Assembly (NCBI RefSeq): GCF_003545805.1
Contig: NZ_NMQR01000004.1
Span: forward strand, 124,001 to 188,000
Direction: 5' to 3'
DNA length: 64,000 nucleotides
From: Photorhabdus sp. CRCIA-P01
GTDB lineage: Bacteria > Pseudomonadota > Gammaproteobacteria > Enterobacterales > Enterobacteriaceae
The translations under genes were made by a program, and so were the position numbers. Below the pieces are notes generated by a model. It saw nothing but the letters and a program-made list of their open reading frames with translations, was not told the DNA's origin and made no database searches. Positions 55,628 through 64,000 of the stretch are shown here, one piece after another. The stretch's first letter is position 1. Every line of letters starts with the position of its first letter.

Positions 55628-57526
55628 TCAAGCTTTCTCAGACAACAATAGCTGATTCATACGGCGAATAAACTGATTTGGGTCTTCCAACGTGCCACGC
55701 TCAGCAAACAATGCCTGATCAAGCAACAGTTCAATCCAATCCGCGAATTGAGCTTCATCACTGATATCAGCAGCCAGTTTTACTAACTGATGATCAGGAT
55801 TCAGTTCAAAATTGTACTTAACATCCGGCACCTGTTGACCTGCCGCAGCAAATAATTTCGCCATCTGCGTACTCATTTCATCTGCATTTGTAGTCACAAT
55901 TGCCGGAGTATCAGTCAGACGGTGAGTCAATTTAACCTCTTTTACTCGATCACCAAGCAATGTTTTCACACGCTCAACAAACGGCTCCAGTTGTTTTTCA
56001 ATTTCTTCCTGTTCAGCTTTGTTTTCATCTGCCAGTTTATCCAGGGATTCATCGGCTTTACTGACTGACTGGAATTTTTTACCATCAAAATCAGTGAGGT
56101 ATCCCATCATCCATTCATCAATGCGATCTGACAGCAACAGAACTTCAATACCTTTCTTACGAAACAACTCCAGATGAGGACTGTTTTTCGCCGCAGCATA
56201 ACTGTCTGCGGTGATGTAGTAGATCTTATCCTGACCTTCCGTCATCCTACTAACATACTCTTCCAGAGAAACTGTTTGTGCCGAGCTGTCATTATGAGTA
56301 GAAGCAAAACGCAGCAATTTAGCGATAGCTTCTTTATTGGTACTATCCTCTGCCGGACCTTCTTTTATCACCAGACCAAACTGTTGCCAAAATTGCTGGT
56401 ACTTTTCCGCATCATCTTTCGCCAGTTTATCCAGCATCTGTAATGCACGTTTAGTCAATGCATTACGTAAATTACGGGTAATAGAATTATCTTGCAAAAT
56501 TTCACGGGAAACGTTCAGCGGCAAGTCGTTGGAGTCAATCAGGCCACGGACAAAGCGTAAATAGTTCGGCATAAACTGTTCCGCATCATCCATAATAAAC
56601 ACACGCTGGACATACAATTTCAGCCCGTGCTTATGCTCACGGTTCCACATATCCCACGGAGCCTGAGATGGAATATAGAGCATGCTAGTATATTCCTGTT
56701 TACCTTCTACGCGGTTATGGCTCCAGATCAGAGGATCAGAAAAATCATGAGAAATATGTTTGTAGAACTCTTTGTACTCTTCATCTGTAATTTCAGATTT
56801 ACCACGAGTCCACAAAGCTTGAGCTTTATTAATCTTCTCCCACGTTACTGTGTCCTCTTCACCCTCTTCTTCGCTCTTATTCTTGGTTTCAATTTCAACC
56901 GGCAAGGCAATATGGTCAGAGTATTTACTGATAACAGAACGCAAACGCCAGTCATTCAGGAATTCATCTTCTCCTTCACGTAAATGAAGGGTGATCTCTG
57001 TACCGCGCGTCTCTTTTTCAATATCAGCAACTGTGTAATCGCCTTCTCCGGCAGATTCCCAGAATACACCCTGATCAATTGAAGCGCCGGCAGCACGAGT
57101 ACGTACAGTGACTTTATCAGACACAATAAATGCGGAGTAAAACCCAACACCAAACTGACCAATTAACTGGCTGTCTTTAGCTTGATCTGAACCAATAGAT
57201 TCCAGAAAAGCTTTTGTTCCTGATTTAGCGATTGTTCCAAGATTATCGATAACCTCATCACGAGTCATACCAATGCCATTATCACTAATCGTGATGCTTC
57301 TCTTTTCTTTATCAAAAGAAAGGCGAACGCGTAGTTCACCATCATTTTCATAAAGTTTTGGCGCAGATAATGCGCGGAAACGCAATTTGTCAGCAGCATC
57401 GGAAGCGTTTGAGATTAGCTCACGAAGGAAAATCTCTTTATTGGAATAGAGTGAATGGATCATTAATTGCAGAAGTTGTTTTACTTCAGACTGAAATCCA
57501 CGGGTTTCCTGACCTTTCATACTCAT
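55628..57526 (-). CDS. htpG: HtpG, bacterial Hsp90
   Basis: 632 residues. Bergerat ATP fold: [37 protein letters not shown]. Start taken at ATG 57526 because GAGG lies 6 bases ahead of it; a second ATG two codons on (57520) corresponds to the E. coli start. Cytosolic chaperone working with DnaK. A sigma-32 promoter lies 55 bases upstream. Confidence 0.97.
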   Translation of the reverse strand: MSMKGQETRGFQSEVKQLLQLMIHSLYSNKEIFLRELISNASDAADKLRFRALSAPKLYENDGELRVRLSFDKEKRSITISDNGIGMTRDEVIDNLGTIAKSGTKAFLESIGSDQAKDSQLIGQFGVGFYSAFIVSDKVTVRTRAAGASIDQGVFWESAGEGDYTVADIEKETRGTEITLHLREGEDEFLNDWRLRSVISKYSDHIALPVEIETKNKSEEEGEEDTVTWEKINKAQALWTRGKSEITDEEYKEFYKHISHDFSDPLIWSHNRVEGKQEYTSMLYIPSQAPWDMWNREHKHGLKLYVQRVFIMDDAEQFMPNYLRFVRGLIDSNDLPLNVSREILQDNSITRNLRNALTKRALQMLDKLAKDDAEKYQQFWQQFGLVIKEGPAEDSTNKEAIAKLLRFASTHNDSSAQTVSLEEYVSRMTEGQDKIYYITADSYAAAKNSPHLELFRKKGIEVLLLSDRIDEWMMGYLTDFDGKKFQSVSKADESLDKLADENKAEQEEIEKQLEPFVERVKTLLGDRVKEVKLTHRLTDTPAIVTTNADEMSTQMAKLFAAAGQQVPDVKYNFELNPDHQLVKLAADISDEAQFADWIELLLDQALFAERGTLEDPNQFIRRMNQLLLSEKA

Positions 57527-57580
57527 TTATTACCTCAATCTAAATCCAGTTCAGACAGACAAAATCAGACGATAATATGC

Positions 57581-57609
57581 AGATGGGGATAAATAAGTTG
57601 AATTTCAAG
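57581..57609 (-). promoter_or_regulatory. Sigma-32 heat-shock promoter of htpG
   Basis: On the minus strand CTTGAA, 15 bases, CCCCATCT: an exact match to the RpoH consensus (CTTGAA-N13-17-CCCCATNT), ending 54 bases before the htpG start. Confidence 0.92.
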
Positions 57610-57774
57610 TTTGATTATCCAAAAGAGTTTGAAATAACTTTCATCATAGCAGAATGATCTAAGAGACATGCGCCACATAAATGTAGCGCCTCAAAGTCTT
57701 TACGATTTGATCTAAACAAAATTACAACACTATTCCTTTCCAACTAGATAAAACCGTAAGCCATTAATGGAAAA

Positions 57775-58380
57775 TCAATAAGTAATCTTCTGCCGCCCGG
57801 CAATTGAATGAGACAATGTTGTACCGTCTACCATCTCAAGTTCACCACCAACCGGTACACCATGAGCAATACGACTTGCTGTTACACCATACTGAAAGCA
57901 TATCTCTGCGATATAATTGGCAGTGGCCTCTCCCTCCACTGTCGGATTAGTCGCCAAAATCACCTCTGAAACCTCTTCAGTAGAGAGACGATCCTCAAGA
58001 CAATCTAAACCAATATCCATTGGGCCAATGCCATCCAATGGGGATAAATGCCCCATCAATACAAAGTAACGCCCGGCAAACTGCCCGGTTTGTTCAATAG
58101 CATGAATATCCGCAGGGCTTTCAACCACACAGATTTGACCATTTTGTTGACGGCGTGGATTAGCACAAATTGTACACTGTTCCTGTTCGGTAAAAGTCCG
58201 GCAATATTTACAGTGTCCAATTTCTGACATTGCTCTGGTCAATGCCTGAGCCAAACGCATTCCACCACTGCGATCACGCTGTAGCAGATGAAAAGCCATC
58301 CGCTGTGCAGATTTAGGGCCAACCCCTGGTAAACAGCGTAACGCTTCCATCAAGGATTCAAGGAGAGGACTAGTTTGCAT
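57775..58380 (-). CDS. recR: RecR, recombination mediator
   Basis: 201 residues: HhH motif [16 protein letters not shown], zinc finger [16 protein letters not shown], Toprim domain VVESPADI...[13 protein letters not shown]. With RecO and RecF it loads RecA at gaps. Its start overlaps the ybaB stop. Confidence 0.98.
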   Translation of the reverse strand: MQTSPLLESLMEALRCLPGVGPKSAQRMAFHLLQRDRSGGMRLAQALTRAMSEIGHCKYCRTFTEQEQCTICANPRRQQNGQICVVESPADIHAIEQTGQFAGRYFVLMGHLSPLDGIGPMDIGLDCLEDRLSTEEVSEVILATNPTVEGEATANYIAEICFQYGVTASRIAHGVPVGGELEMVDGTTLSHSIAGRQKITY

Positions 58381-58709
58381 CAGAATGGCATCTTAAAGCC
58401 TGGTGGCAATTGCATCCCACTGGAAATACCTGACATTTTCTCTTTCTGAGTTTCTTCAATACGACGGGCTGCGTCATTGAATGCAGCGGCAATCAGGTCT
58501 TCCAACATCTCTTTATCATCTTCCATCAGGCTTGGATCGATCTCAACACGACGGCAATTATGAGCACCATTGATAGTCACTTTAACCAGACCTGCACCCG
58601 ACTCCCCCGTCACTTCCAGATTGGCGATCTCTTCTTGCATTTTCTGCATTTTGTCCTGCATTTGCTGGGCCTGTTTCATCAAATTGCCCAAACCACCTTT
58701 ACCAAACAT
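58380..58709 (-). CDS. ybaB: YbaB/EbfC nucleoid-associated protein
   Basis: 109 residues. [20 protein letters not shown] start and [20 protein letters not shown] core. Dimeric DNA-binding protein of the dnaX-ybaB-recR operon. Confidence 0.97.
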   Translation of the reverse strand: MFGKGGLGNLMKQAQQMQDKMQKMQEEIANLEVTGESGAGLVKVTINGAHNCRRVEIDPSLMEDDKEMLEDLIAAAFNDAARRIEETQKEKMSGISSGMQLPPGFKMPF

Positions 58710-58763
58710 AGATTTCTCTCTTCGCTATGGCTACATCGTACAAAGGTACAGATTGCAGCATGG

Positions 58764-60740
58764 TTAAACCGGCCGGATACTCTCTTCATCCAATTCAGCA
58801 TCAAATACCTGCCGCAATGTTTGAATAGTTTTATCCGCAATAATTGATTGGCGAGCTTGTGCCAATTTCTCTTCATAAATGGCTTGTCGCCACTCCAGCG
58901 GAGTTTTCTCCGCAGGATTATCATCTTCAATAATACTGAATTCAACCGTTACGCCATACAACTCGCTTAAAGCCCCCGCTAATGACTTTTGTGCGAAAGC
59001 GGAATTAAGGTGACGCTGGCTCGAACGCAAGTGTAAACGGATATTATTTGCACTAACCTGCTCTTTGAATGCATTTAATGCCAATTGCTGCACCAGTTTA
59101 GGAATTTTAAGTTTACCAACTTCTGTGGCCCATGCGTCTCTCTGTTTAGACTCTTCCGTTAATTTCTCTGCCAGCTCTGATGTTTTCTCATGTTCCAAAG
59201 CTGTTCTTAAAGCCTTTGGTGTGGCCACATGAGTTTCTGTTTTCTCCTCAATATTCTTGGCACGCCAACGGTAAGCTTCTTTTTTCTCAGGTTTGTTTTC
59301 CTGTTTTTTATCTATTGATGGCTGAGGTCGCTGTCCTGACACTGCGGCAAGCCGTTCCAATGCTGAAGTTGCTGACTTCATCTTAACAGGCGTAGCTGAT
59401 TCAGGCTTTTTTGTTGACGTTTGCTCTTGCTGTCGGGATAACACATTCCTTGCTTTCAGCAACTGCGCTGTTGGGCTTGATGCAAGCGCCTGTGGTATCT
59501 GGGGCTCCGACTGAGAAGCTCTATCCAATTGTGCCGGTTCATTAATATAATTAGCAGGTGGCACATCCCCCTGATCACTATGTTTCGGCCGTGCTGTAAC
59601 TGATGGTATAACCGCAGAATGTACCACCGGTGCCACAACCTCTTCAATAACGGCTTTCGGATGAAATGCCAAAGCTCTGAACAGAGCCATTTCAACACCC
59701 ATCCTACGCTCCGGTGCATACGGCAAGTCCCTACGACCAATCAGCAAAGTTTGATAATAAAGTTGCAAATCTTCCGGTGAAACAGCTTTTGCCAATATCC
59801 GCAAACGGCCTTCAATTGATGAAGAAGCGATTTCTGGCTGAGAAGGTAACAACTGGAGCATTGCAATACGATGCAGCAATGCAAGAATTTCTACCAGCAA
59901 ATCCTCCCAGTCAGCCCCCCGCGCAGCGACTTGTTCCACCAATGCCATAACCCGCTGACCGTCAGCTCGAATCAATGCTTCAATAATTGATAACGGCTGT
60001 TCATCATCTAAAGTTCCTAGCATCAAGCTGACTATTTCAGCTGTCACCAGCCCTTGTCCGATAGCAATAGCCTGATCTGTCAGACTCAACGCATCACGCA
60101 TGCTGCCATCAGCAGCACGAGCCAATAGCTGACGAGCACGGCTGTCACTCTCTATATGTTCAGCTTTAAGAATACGCTCAAGCTGATCACTTATCTGACC
60201 AATATCCAGCGATTTGAGATGGAACTGCAAACAACGGGAAAGAATAGTCACAGGCAATTTTTGCGGATCAGTCGTTGCCAGTAGAAACTTCACATGCTCA
60301 GGCGGCTCTTCCAACGTTTTCAATAATGCATTGAAACTGTGGCGGGAAAGCATATGCACTTCATCAATCAGGTAGACTTTAAAACGCCCACGAGCCGGAG
60401 CATATTGCACGTTATCCAGCAATTCGCGCGTATCTTCAACTTTAGTACGGGAAGCCGCATCAATTTCAATTAAATCGACAAATCGCCCCTGTTCAATCTC
60501 AAGGCAATTAACACATTTACCACAAGGCTTATCCGTAATACCTATTTCACAATTTAGCCCCTTGGCAAACAAACGGGCGATCGTTGTTTTCCCAACACCT
60601 CTAGTGCCAGAAAATAAATAGGCGTGATGAAGCCGACCATGGGCAAGACCATTAGCTAACGCAGTCAGGACATATTCCTGACCAATTACATCAGAAAATA
60701 TTTGTGGGCGCCACTTACGGGCAAGTACCTGATAGCTCAT
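58764..60740 (-). CDS. dnaX: DNA polymerase III tau subunit (gamma by frameshift)
   Basis: 658 residues from ATG 60740, where the conserved MSYQVLARKWRP begins; the frame extends 12 codons further up. AAA+ clamp loader: Walker A SGTRGVGKTT (44-53), zinc Cys64/73/76/79, LIDEVHMLS, SRC motif SRCLQFHL. The C-terminal third binds DnaB and the alpha subunit. A slippery heptamer at 59406-59412 would give a gamma form of about 446 residues (E. coli: tau 643, gamma 431). Confidence 0.97.
   Translation of the reverse strand: MSYQVLARKWRPQIFSDVIGQEYVLTALANGLAHGRLHHAYLFSGTRGVGKTTIARLFAKGLNCEIGITDKPCGKCVNCLEIEQGRFVDLIEIDAASRTKVEDTRELLDNVQYAPARGRFKVYLIDEVHMLSRHSFNALLKTLEEPPEHVKFLLATTDPQKLPVTILSRCLQFHLKSLDIGQISDQLERILKAEHIESDSRARQLLARAADGSMRDALSLTDQAIAIGQGLVTAEIVSLMLGTLDDEQPLSIIEALIRADGQRVMALVEQVAARGADWEDLLVEILALLHRIAMLQLLPSQPEIASSSIEGRLRILAKAVSPEDLQLYYQTLLIGRRDLPYAPERRMGVEMALFRALAFHPKAVIEEVVAPVVHSAVIPSVTARPKHSDQGDVPPANYINEPAQLDRASQSEPQIPQALASSPTAQLLKARNVLSRQQEQTSTKKPESATPVKMKSATSALERLAAVSGQRPQPSIDKKQENKPEKKEAYRWRAKNIEEKTETHVATPKALRTALEHEKTSELAEKLTEESKQRDAWATEVGKLKIPKLVQQLALNAFKEQVSANNIRLHLRSSQRHLNSAFAQKSLAGALSELYGVTVEFSIIEDDNPAEKTPLEWRQAIYEEKLAQARQSIIADKTIQTLRQVFDAELDEESIRPV
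59406..59412 (-). other. Programmed -1 frameshift site in dnaX
   Basis: On the minus strand A-AAA-AAG in the right frame (ACA AAA AAG), followed in the -1 frame by GCC TGA, so the gamma form ends one residue after the slip, as in E. coli. Stimulators look weaker: the upstream Shine-Dalgarno-like element is only AAGAG, and the downstream stem is modest (GAAGT-CAGCA-ACTTC). Confidence 0.85.
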
Positions 60741-60837
60741 TGATACCGGAAAAAATCGAATACAGTTGAGTACCATGCTAACACAGCCTCACTACAGACA
60801 GCGAGGCCGATATGTTAGTAATACGAAAATAAGCAGA

Positions 60838-61389
60838 TTAATGGCCTGGGAATTCCAATAGAGTGAAGCTGTTCACGCCTTGTTTTTGCAGACGCTCACT
60901 CCCTCCCAAATCAGGCAGGCCAATAACAAAGGCAGCTTCAGAAACTTCACCATCTAAATGACGGATTAAGCGAACAGTTGCCTCAATAGTGCCACCCGTT
61001 GCCAGCAGGTCATCAACAACTAACACCTTATCACCTTCTTTAATGCTGTCCTTATGTATTTCCAGTGTATCGGTGCCATACTCTAAATCGTAAGTTTCAC
61101 TCAATGTTTCACGAGGTAATTTGCCTGCTTTACGGACAGGGATAAAACCAACACCGAGACGCAACGCAACTGGAGCTCCAAATAGAAAACCGCGAGCCTC
61201 AGTACCCACAATTTTTGTGATTCCTTTGTCCTGATATCGTTCTACCAGAAGATTAATTGTTGCCTGGTAGGCAAGAGGGTTATCCAATAAAGTCGTGATA
61301 TCACGAAAAAGAACCCCCGGTTTAGGGTAATCAGGAATAGTTTCAATACTGTCTTTAATAAATTGCAGTTGCTGCGCGTTTGCGGTCAT
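60838..61389 (-). CDS. apt: Adenine phosphoribosyltransferase
   Basis: 183 residues from ATG 61389, the E. coli length; the frame extends 8 codons upstream. PRPP-binding motif [13 protein letters not shown] and [15 protein letters not shown]. Salvages adenine to AMP. Upstream of dnaX as in E. coli. Confidence 0.97.
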   Translation of the reverse strand: MTANAQQLQFIKDSIETIPDYPKPGVLFRDITTLLDNPLAYQATINLLVERYQDKGITKIVGTEARGFLFGAPVALRLGVGFIPVRKAGKLPRETLSETYDLEYGTDTLEIHKDSIKEGDKVLVVDDLLATGGTIEATVRLIRHLDGEVSEAAFVIGLPDLGGSERLQKQGVNSFTLLEFPGH

Positions 61390-61533
61390 AATCGGTGCCA
61401 GTGAGTAGAACAACGAGAGTGCTAAAATCTATGCAAACTGATAAAAAAAAGCAACTGATGAACATGCATCAGCCTATTTTTTGTCGTTCCAAGTTAATTC
61501 TGCTTCGCAGAACATAATCATCGCAGGGTATAA

Positions 61534-62076
61534 ATGAGTACACAACCGTTATTAAATTTACTCGAAAAACAGGTCGATATACTGGCCGAAGAGCTAGCAC
61601 CATTAGCAGATACACCATTCTCTACTGCCCGGTTTGATCAGGCTTTATTTAACCGACATAGCGATAAACTCCGTGGTTATCTACAAGAGGTCAGGCACAA
61701 CATGGTACAACTCAAAGAATGTGTACAGGATCACCGAACCGAACAGGTTGCATTTCTGACTGAGCGCTTAGTTGCCCAAATAGAAGCATTAAGGCGTGAA
61801 TTGTCCACCCAGCCACTGAGAAAAAAAGAGAGCAGGTTCGAACATAAACAACAAGCTACTGACCTGTATCACAAACTGGCTGAACATCAGGATTATGAAC
61901 GCCGTCTGCTCGCAATGATCAATGATAGAGAGCTAAAATTAAATCAACAAACTACACTGAGTAACCAGCAAAAAATACAGAAAGAGATCGCGGCATTAGC
62001 CGGAAGACTAGCACGTTGCCGCCAATCTCTGACGCGAATTGAAAAATCAATCGAATACAAAGAGAACATGGATTAA
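61534..62076 (+). CDS. priC: PriC, primosomal replication protein N''
   Basis: 180 residues, all helical, with the PriC pattern FDQALFNRHSDKLRGYLQEV and DLYHKLAEHQDYERRLLAMI. Restarts stalled replication forks by loading DnaB at gapped forks. Divergent from apt; E. coli order. Confidence 0.93.
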   Translation: MSTQPLLNLLEKQVDILAEELAPLADTPFSTARFDQALFNRHSDKLRGYLQEVRHNMVQLKECVQDHRTEQVAFLTERLVAQIEALRRELSTQPLRKKESRFEHKQQATDLYHKLAEHQDYERRLLAMINDRELKLNQQTTLSNQQKIQKEIAALAGRLARCRQSLTRIEKSIEYKENMD

Positions 62077-62098
62077 CGATTCAAATGAGGAATGTTTT

Positions 62099-62266
62099 AT
62101 GTCAGTCGAACAAGCACCACCTGAAGTTCAACTTGCTGTTGATCTGATCTATTTACTGGAATGTAATGAAATCACTCCTGAAATCGCACTCGCCGCACTG
62201 GAAATAGTCAAATACGACTATCAAGCAAAATTAGCGAAGCAATCACAGTCGACGAAGGAATATTGA
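62099..62266 (+). CDS. rsmS: RsmS (YbaM), small DUF2496 protein
   Basis: 55 residues from ATG 62099 (TGAGGAATG before it); the longer frame from 62039 overlaps priC. EQAPPEVQLAVDLIYLLECN and PEIALAALEIVKYDY define the family. In Pectobacterium/Escherichia a small regulator linked to the RsmA system; E. coli has it directly after priC. Confidence 0.9.
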   Translation: MSVEQAPPEVQLAVDLIYLLECNEITPEIALAALEIVKYDYQAKLAKQSQSTKEY

Positions 62267-62395
62267 ACGATTTACTTCAAACACCTTAATAGATATCTTG
62301 ATCGATACTATAAAAGATTCACGTTTGTCTTAAGTATATGATCATACATTCATATCAATATCAGCCTTTGCAAAATTTCAAACGGCTTTATATCG

Positions 62396-62833
62396 TCACT
62401 CGCTCTTTCCACTATTTCGTTTAAGAAACGTTGAAGAATAATCATCCGCAGCAATTCGAGTGCAAAGCGGTTCCCATTCACAGCCTATACAAGCGGATCT
62501 TATGATCCCACGACTGAAAGCCCATCGCGCCTGTTTTAAATAGGTCTCATCAAGCCTCAACGTATGACCTATCTCAATTGGTCGGCCCATAAGAGCGCTA
62601 ACTGCTTTCAAAGCTCGACTATCCCGGATAATAACACTCTCGCCAAAACAATGAGGTTCATCTTCTCCAAGCAAAGGAATACATATGTCATCCGGTCCTG
62701 CCACAATCAAGATATCTTCGTCCCAAATTCGAGGAATAATCCTATTGTAATTTTCGACAAAATCAGGGGAATATCCGTTACCTGCGTAGGTAAGAATACA
62801 CAAAAGGTGATGACCTCTCAGAGATATTGTCAT
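62396..62833 (-). CDS. DUF1284 protein, likely Fe-S binding
   Basis: 145 residues from ATG 62833 (MTISLRGHHLLCILTYAG). The LRGHHLLC start and the C-terminal CIGCEWEPLC define DUF1284; with the Cys in the N-terminal HHLLC and in EPHCFGES there are enough cysteines for a cluster. Function is unknown in the family. It is divergent from the oxygenase gene, 122 bases apart, and begins the accessory stretch beyond rsmS. Confidence 0.85.
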   Translation of the reverse strand: MTISLRGHHLLCILTYAGNGYSPDFVENYNRIIPRIWDEDILIVAGPDDICIPLLGEDEPHCFGESVIIRDSRALKAVSALMGRPIEIGHTLRLDETYLKQARWAFSRGIIRSACIGCEWEPLCTRIAADDYSSTFLKRNSGKSE

Positions 62834-62955
62834 TGTTACATTCCCAAATGTGATCAAATATTGCATTTTTATACAATCAATGTTATACGATTGACACTGA
62901 CCATCAATAGATCAATTTTTCTAATATAAATAAAATCGGCTAGGAGTCGACTCTT

Positions 62956-63720
62956 ATGTCGTCACGGTGGGTATCAAACGAGCTTGTCAAATTATCATCA
63001 GAAAGCTTGCAGGCAATCATAGATAATAAGATTCCAGCAGTGATGATAGATGATTTTGCAACTATGGAAGAAGCAGAACAGCTTTCGTCTGCAATACTGA
63101 GCATACAGGCAAAGCCATATGAATTTGGAAGGCCGGGATTCTATTTGGGAAATTCACTTGCCCATTACCGTGATCGACCAAAAGAGCAATATTTTGCTCA
63201 AGTTAGCGTAGCTGAGCAAGATCGCATCCAAATTATCAATCAAGCTTTTGATCCAGTTGATCGGTTCATGCGATACATCAATCACGATACAAATTTCAGC
63301 ATTTCAGTCGCAGAAGAACCGGGGTTCGGCCCCTATTTTGCTGGTATCGTCCGAATTATCTCCAGTGGCTCGGATCTACATATAGATTACGCACCCACTT
63401 TTGCGAAAGGAAATTTAATCATCGGAGATATATCGACTCAGCTTGCTTGGAACCTCTATATTTTATCTCCCTCTCAGGGAGGAGAAACCGTGATCTATAA
63501 TCAACCATTCAAGAGTACTGTAGTCGATAAAACATACAAGCCATATGACAGTTCTCTATTAGTTGATTGCGAATCTTTCACTTTCCGACCTCAAGTTGGT
63601 TCAGTCGTCATTTTCAACACAACTAACCCTCATATTGTCCTACCTGCAAGTAGCAATCGCATTGCAACAGGCTCCTTCATCGGTGTATTAAATGAGAAAA
63701 AGTTAACCTTATGGTCGTAA
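62956..63720 (+). CDS. 2-oxoglutarate/Fe(II)-dependent oxygenase
   Basis: 254 residues. The iron facial triad is visible: His and Asp in DLHIDYAPT (about 136-138) and His in NTTNPHIVLPASSNRI, with Arg ten residues on as the 2-oxoglutarate ligand. The double-stranded beta-helix layout resembles prolyl-hydroxylase-like 2OG oxygenases that act on amino acids, peptides or secondary metabolites. AGGAGT precedes the ATG. The next gene is an EamA-type transporter, suggesting modification and export of a small molecule. Confidence 0.82.
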   Translation: MSSRWVSNELVKLSSESLQAIIDNKIPAVMIDDFATMEEAEQLSSAILSIQAKPYEFGRPGFYLGNSLAHYRDRPKEQYFAQVSVAEQDRIQIINQAFDPVDRFMRYINHDTNFSISVAEEPGFGPYFAGIVRIISSGSDLHIDYAPTFAKGNLIIGDISTQLAWNLYILSPSQGGETVIYNQPFKSTVVDKTYKPYDSSLLVDCESFTFRPQVGSVVIFNTTNPHIVLPASSNRIATGSFIGVLNEKKLTLWS

Positions 63721-63751
63721 TACATCTCAGCGAAACATTTGGGGCCTGAAT

Positions 63752-64000
63752 ATGAAGAGTGCCTCTTCTTACTCCACTGCTGCTCTATATGTCGTGACGA
63801 TCATCACTGGGGGAACATCGTGGTATGCAGCAAAACTACAATTAACTGATGTTTCACCTGTAATATCCCTGATTTACCGTTTTGGATGTGCGTCAGTACT
63901 GCTACTTCTGATTGCTGTAATTTCACGGGAAAGACTTACACACACCTGGCGCGAGCACCTCTCTTTTGCCGCACTTGGTACATTCGGATTCGCTGTCACA
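63752..64000 (+). CDS. EamA/DMT-family transporter (5' end only)
   Basis: 83 residues visible before the window ends: YVVTIITGGTSWYAAKLQLT, then DVSPVISLIYRFGCASVLLL, the first two helices of a drug/metabolite transporter. The GGTSWYAAK motif corresponds to the conserved N-terminal W-G-x-x-F-like region of EamA. Starts 31 bases after the oxygenase gene, probably in the same operon. Confidence 0.8.
   Translation, partial: MKSASSYSTAALYVVTIITGGTSWYAAKLQLTDVSPVISLIYRFGCASVLLLLIAVISRERLTHTWREHLSFAALGTFGFAVT

Noticed and set aside
61440..61475. A terminator between apt and priC.
   Set aside because: CTGATG...CATCAG is a short stem lying upstream of both divergent genes, where no transcript should end.

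Overview
The window looks like part of a Photorhabdus chromosome (luminescens/laumondii group or a close relative). This rests on three things: an enterobacterial housekeeping backbone in E. coli/Yersinia gene order; a Ysc/Psc-type type III secretion system with ExsA/ExsD regulators followed by a YopT-type cysteine protease of the LopT kind; and AT-rich accessory DNA with insertion-sequence debris between conserved blocks. The genus is an inference from gene content, not from a database match.

Layout. (1) 1-10.0 kb: one half of a T3SS locus, all on +. It holds the end of exsA, then exsD, pscB and sctC-D-E-F-G-H-I-J-K-L in the Pseudomonas/Yersinia order, mostly with overlapping stops and starts, then lopT and its chaperone gene. 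A broken duplicate of the start of sctI lies just before sctI. (2) 10.1-16.1 kb: patchwork. It contains a cold-shock gene with a cold-box-like leader, an IS5-type remnant, a sigma-54 activator lacking its receiver domain, atoD-atoA behind a sigma-54 promoter, an operon that stops abruptly after atoA, and an orphan phage-type tail fibre. (3) 16.1-20.8 kb: cysS, ppiB, lpxH, purE and purK (conserved block). (4) 20.9-31.7 kb: accessory. A lone RelB/DinJ antitoxin is followed by a seven-gene AT-rich operon on -. In transcription order it encodes a GGT-like protein, an MFS transporter, a RibD deaminase domain, a GTP cyclohydrolase II, a BKACE/DUF849 enzyme, a methyltransferase and a riboflavin-synthase-like protein. 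Divergent from it on + are a Tsx-like porin, a second MFS transporter and a RutA-like flavin monooxygenase. (5) 31.7-48.9 kb: ybbP, ybbA, tesA, ybbO, cnoX, qmcA, ybbJ, cueR, copA, ybaP, ybaK, ushA, fsr, ybaL. (6) 48.9-51 kb: AT-rich, mostly non-coding, with a LysE-type exporter. (7) 51-62.3 kb: gsk, wzz, hemH, adk, htpG, recR, ybaB, dnaX, apt, priC, rsmS. (8) 62.4-64 kb: accessory genes (DUF1284, a 2OG-Fe(II) oxygenase, start of an EamA transporter) running off the edge.

The best candidate for an undescribed system is region 4. The operon has the first two enzymes of the riboflavin branch (GTP cyclohydrolase II and a deaminase without its reductase partner) and a riboflavin-synthase-like protein whose N-terminal barrel has lost its signature. 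It lacks DHBP synthase and lumazine synthase, so it cannot make riboflavin by itself. With a methyltransferase, a beta-keto-acid enzyme, a cytoplasmic GGT-like protein and an exporter, it resembles a pathway to a pyrimidine-, pteridine- or flavin-derived metabolite. Toxoflavin pathways start from the same two enzymes. The divergent porin/MFS/RutA-like genes could handle a related heterocycle; that link is inferred only from adjacency.

Regulatory sites that could be read directly include a sigma-54 promoter and palindrome before atoD, a PurR box before purE, the CueR-type copA promoter, a sigma-32 promoter before htpG, the dnaX A-AAA-AAG frameshift site, a cold box upstream of the cold-shock gene and a possible CRP site before the operon.
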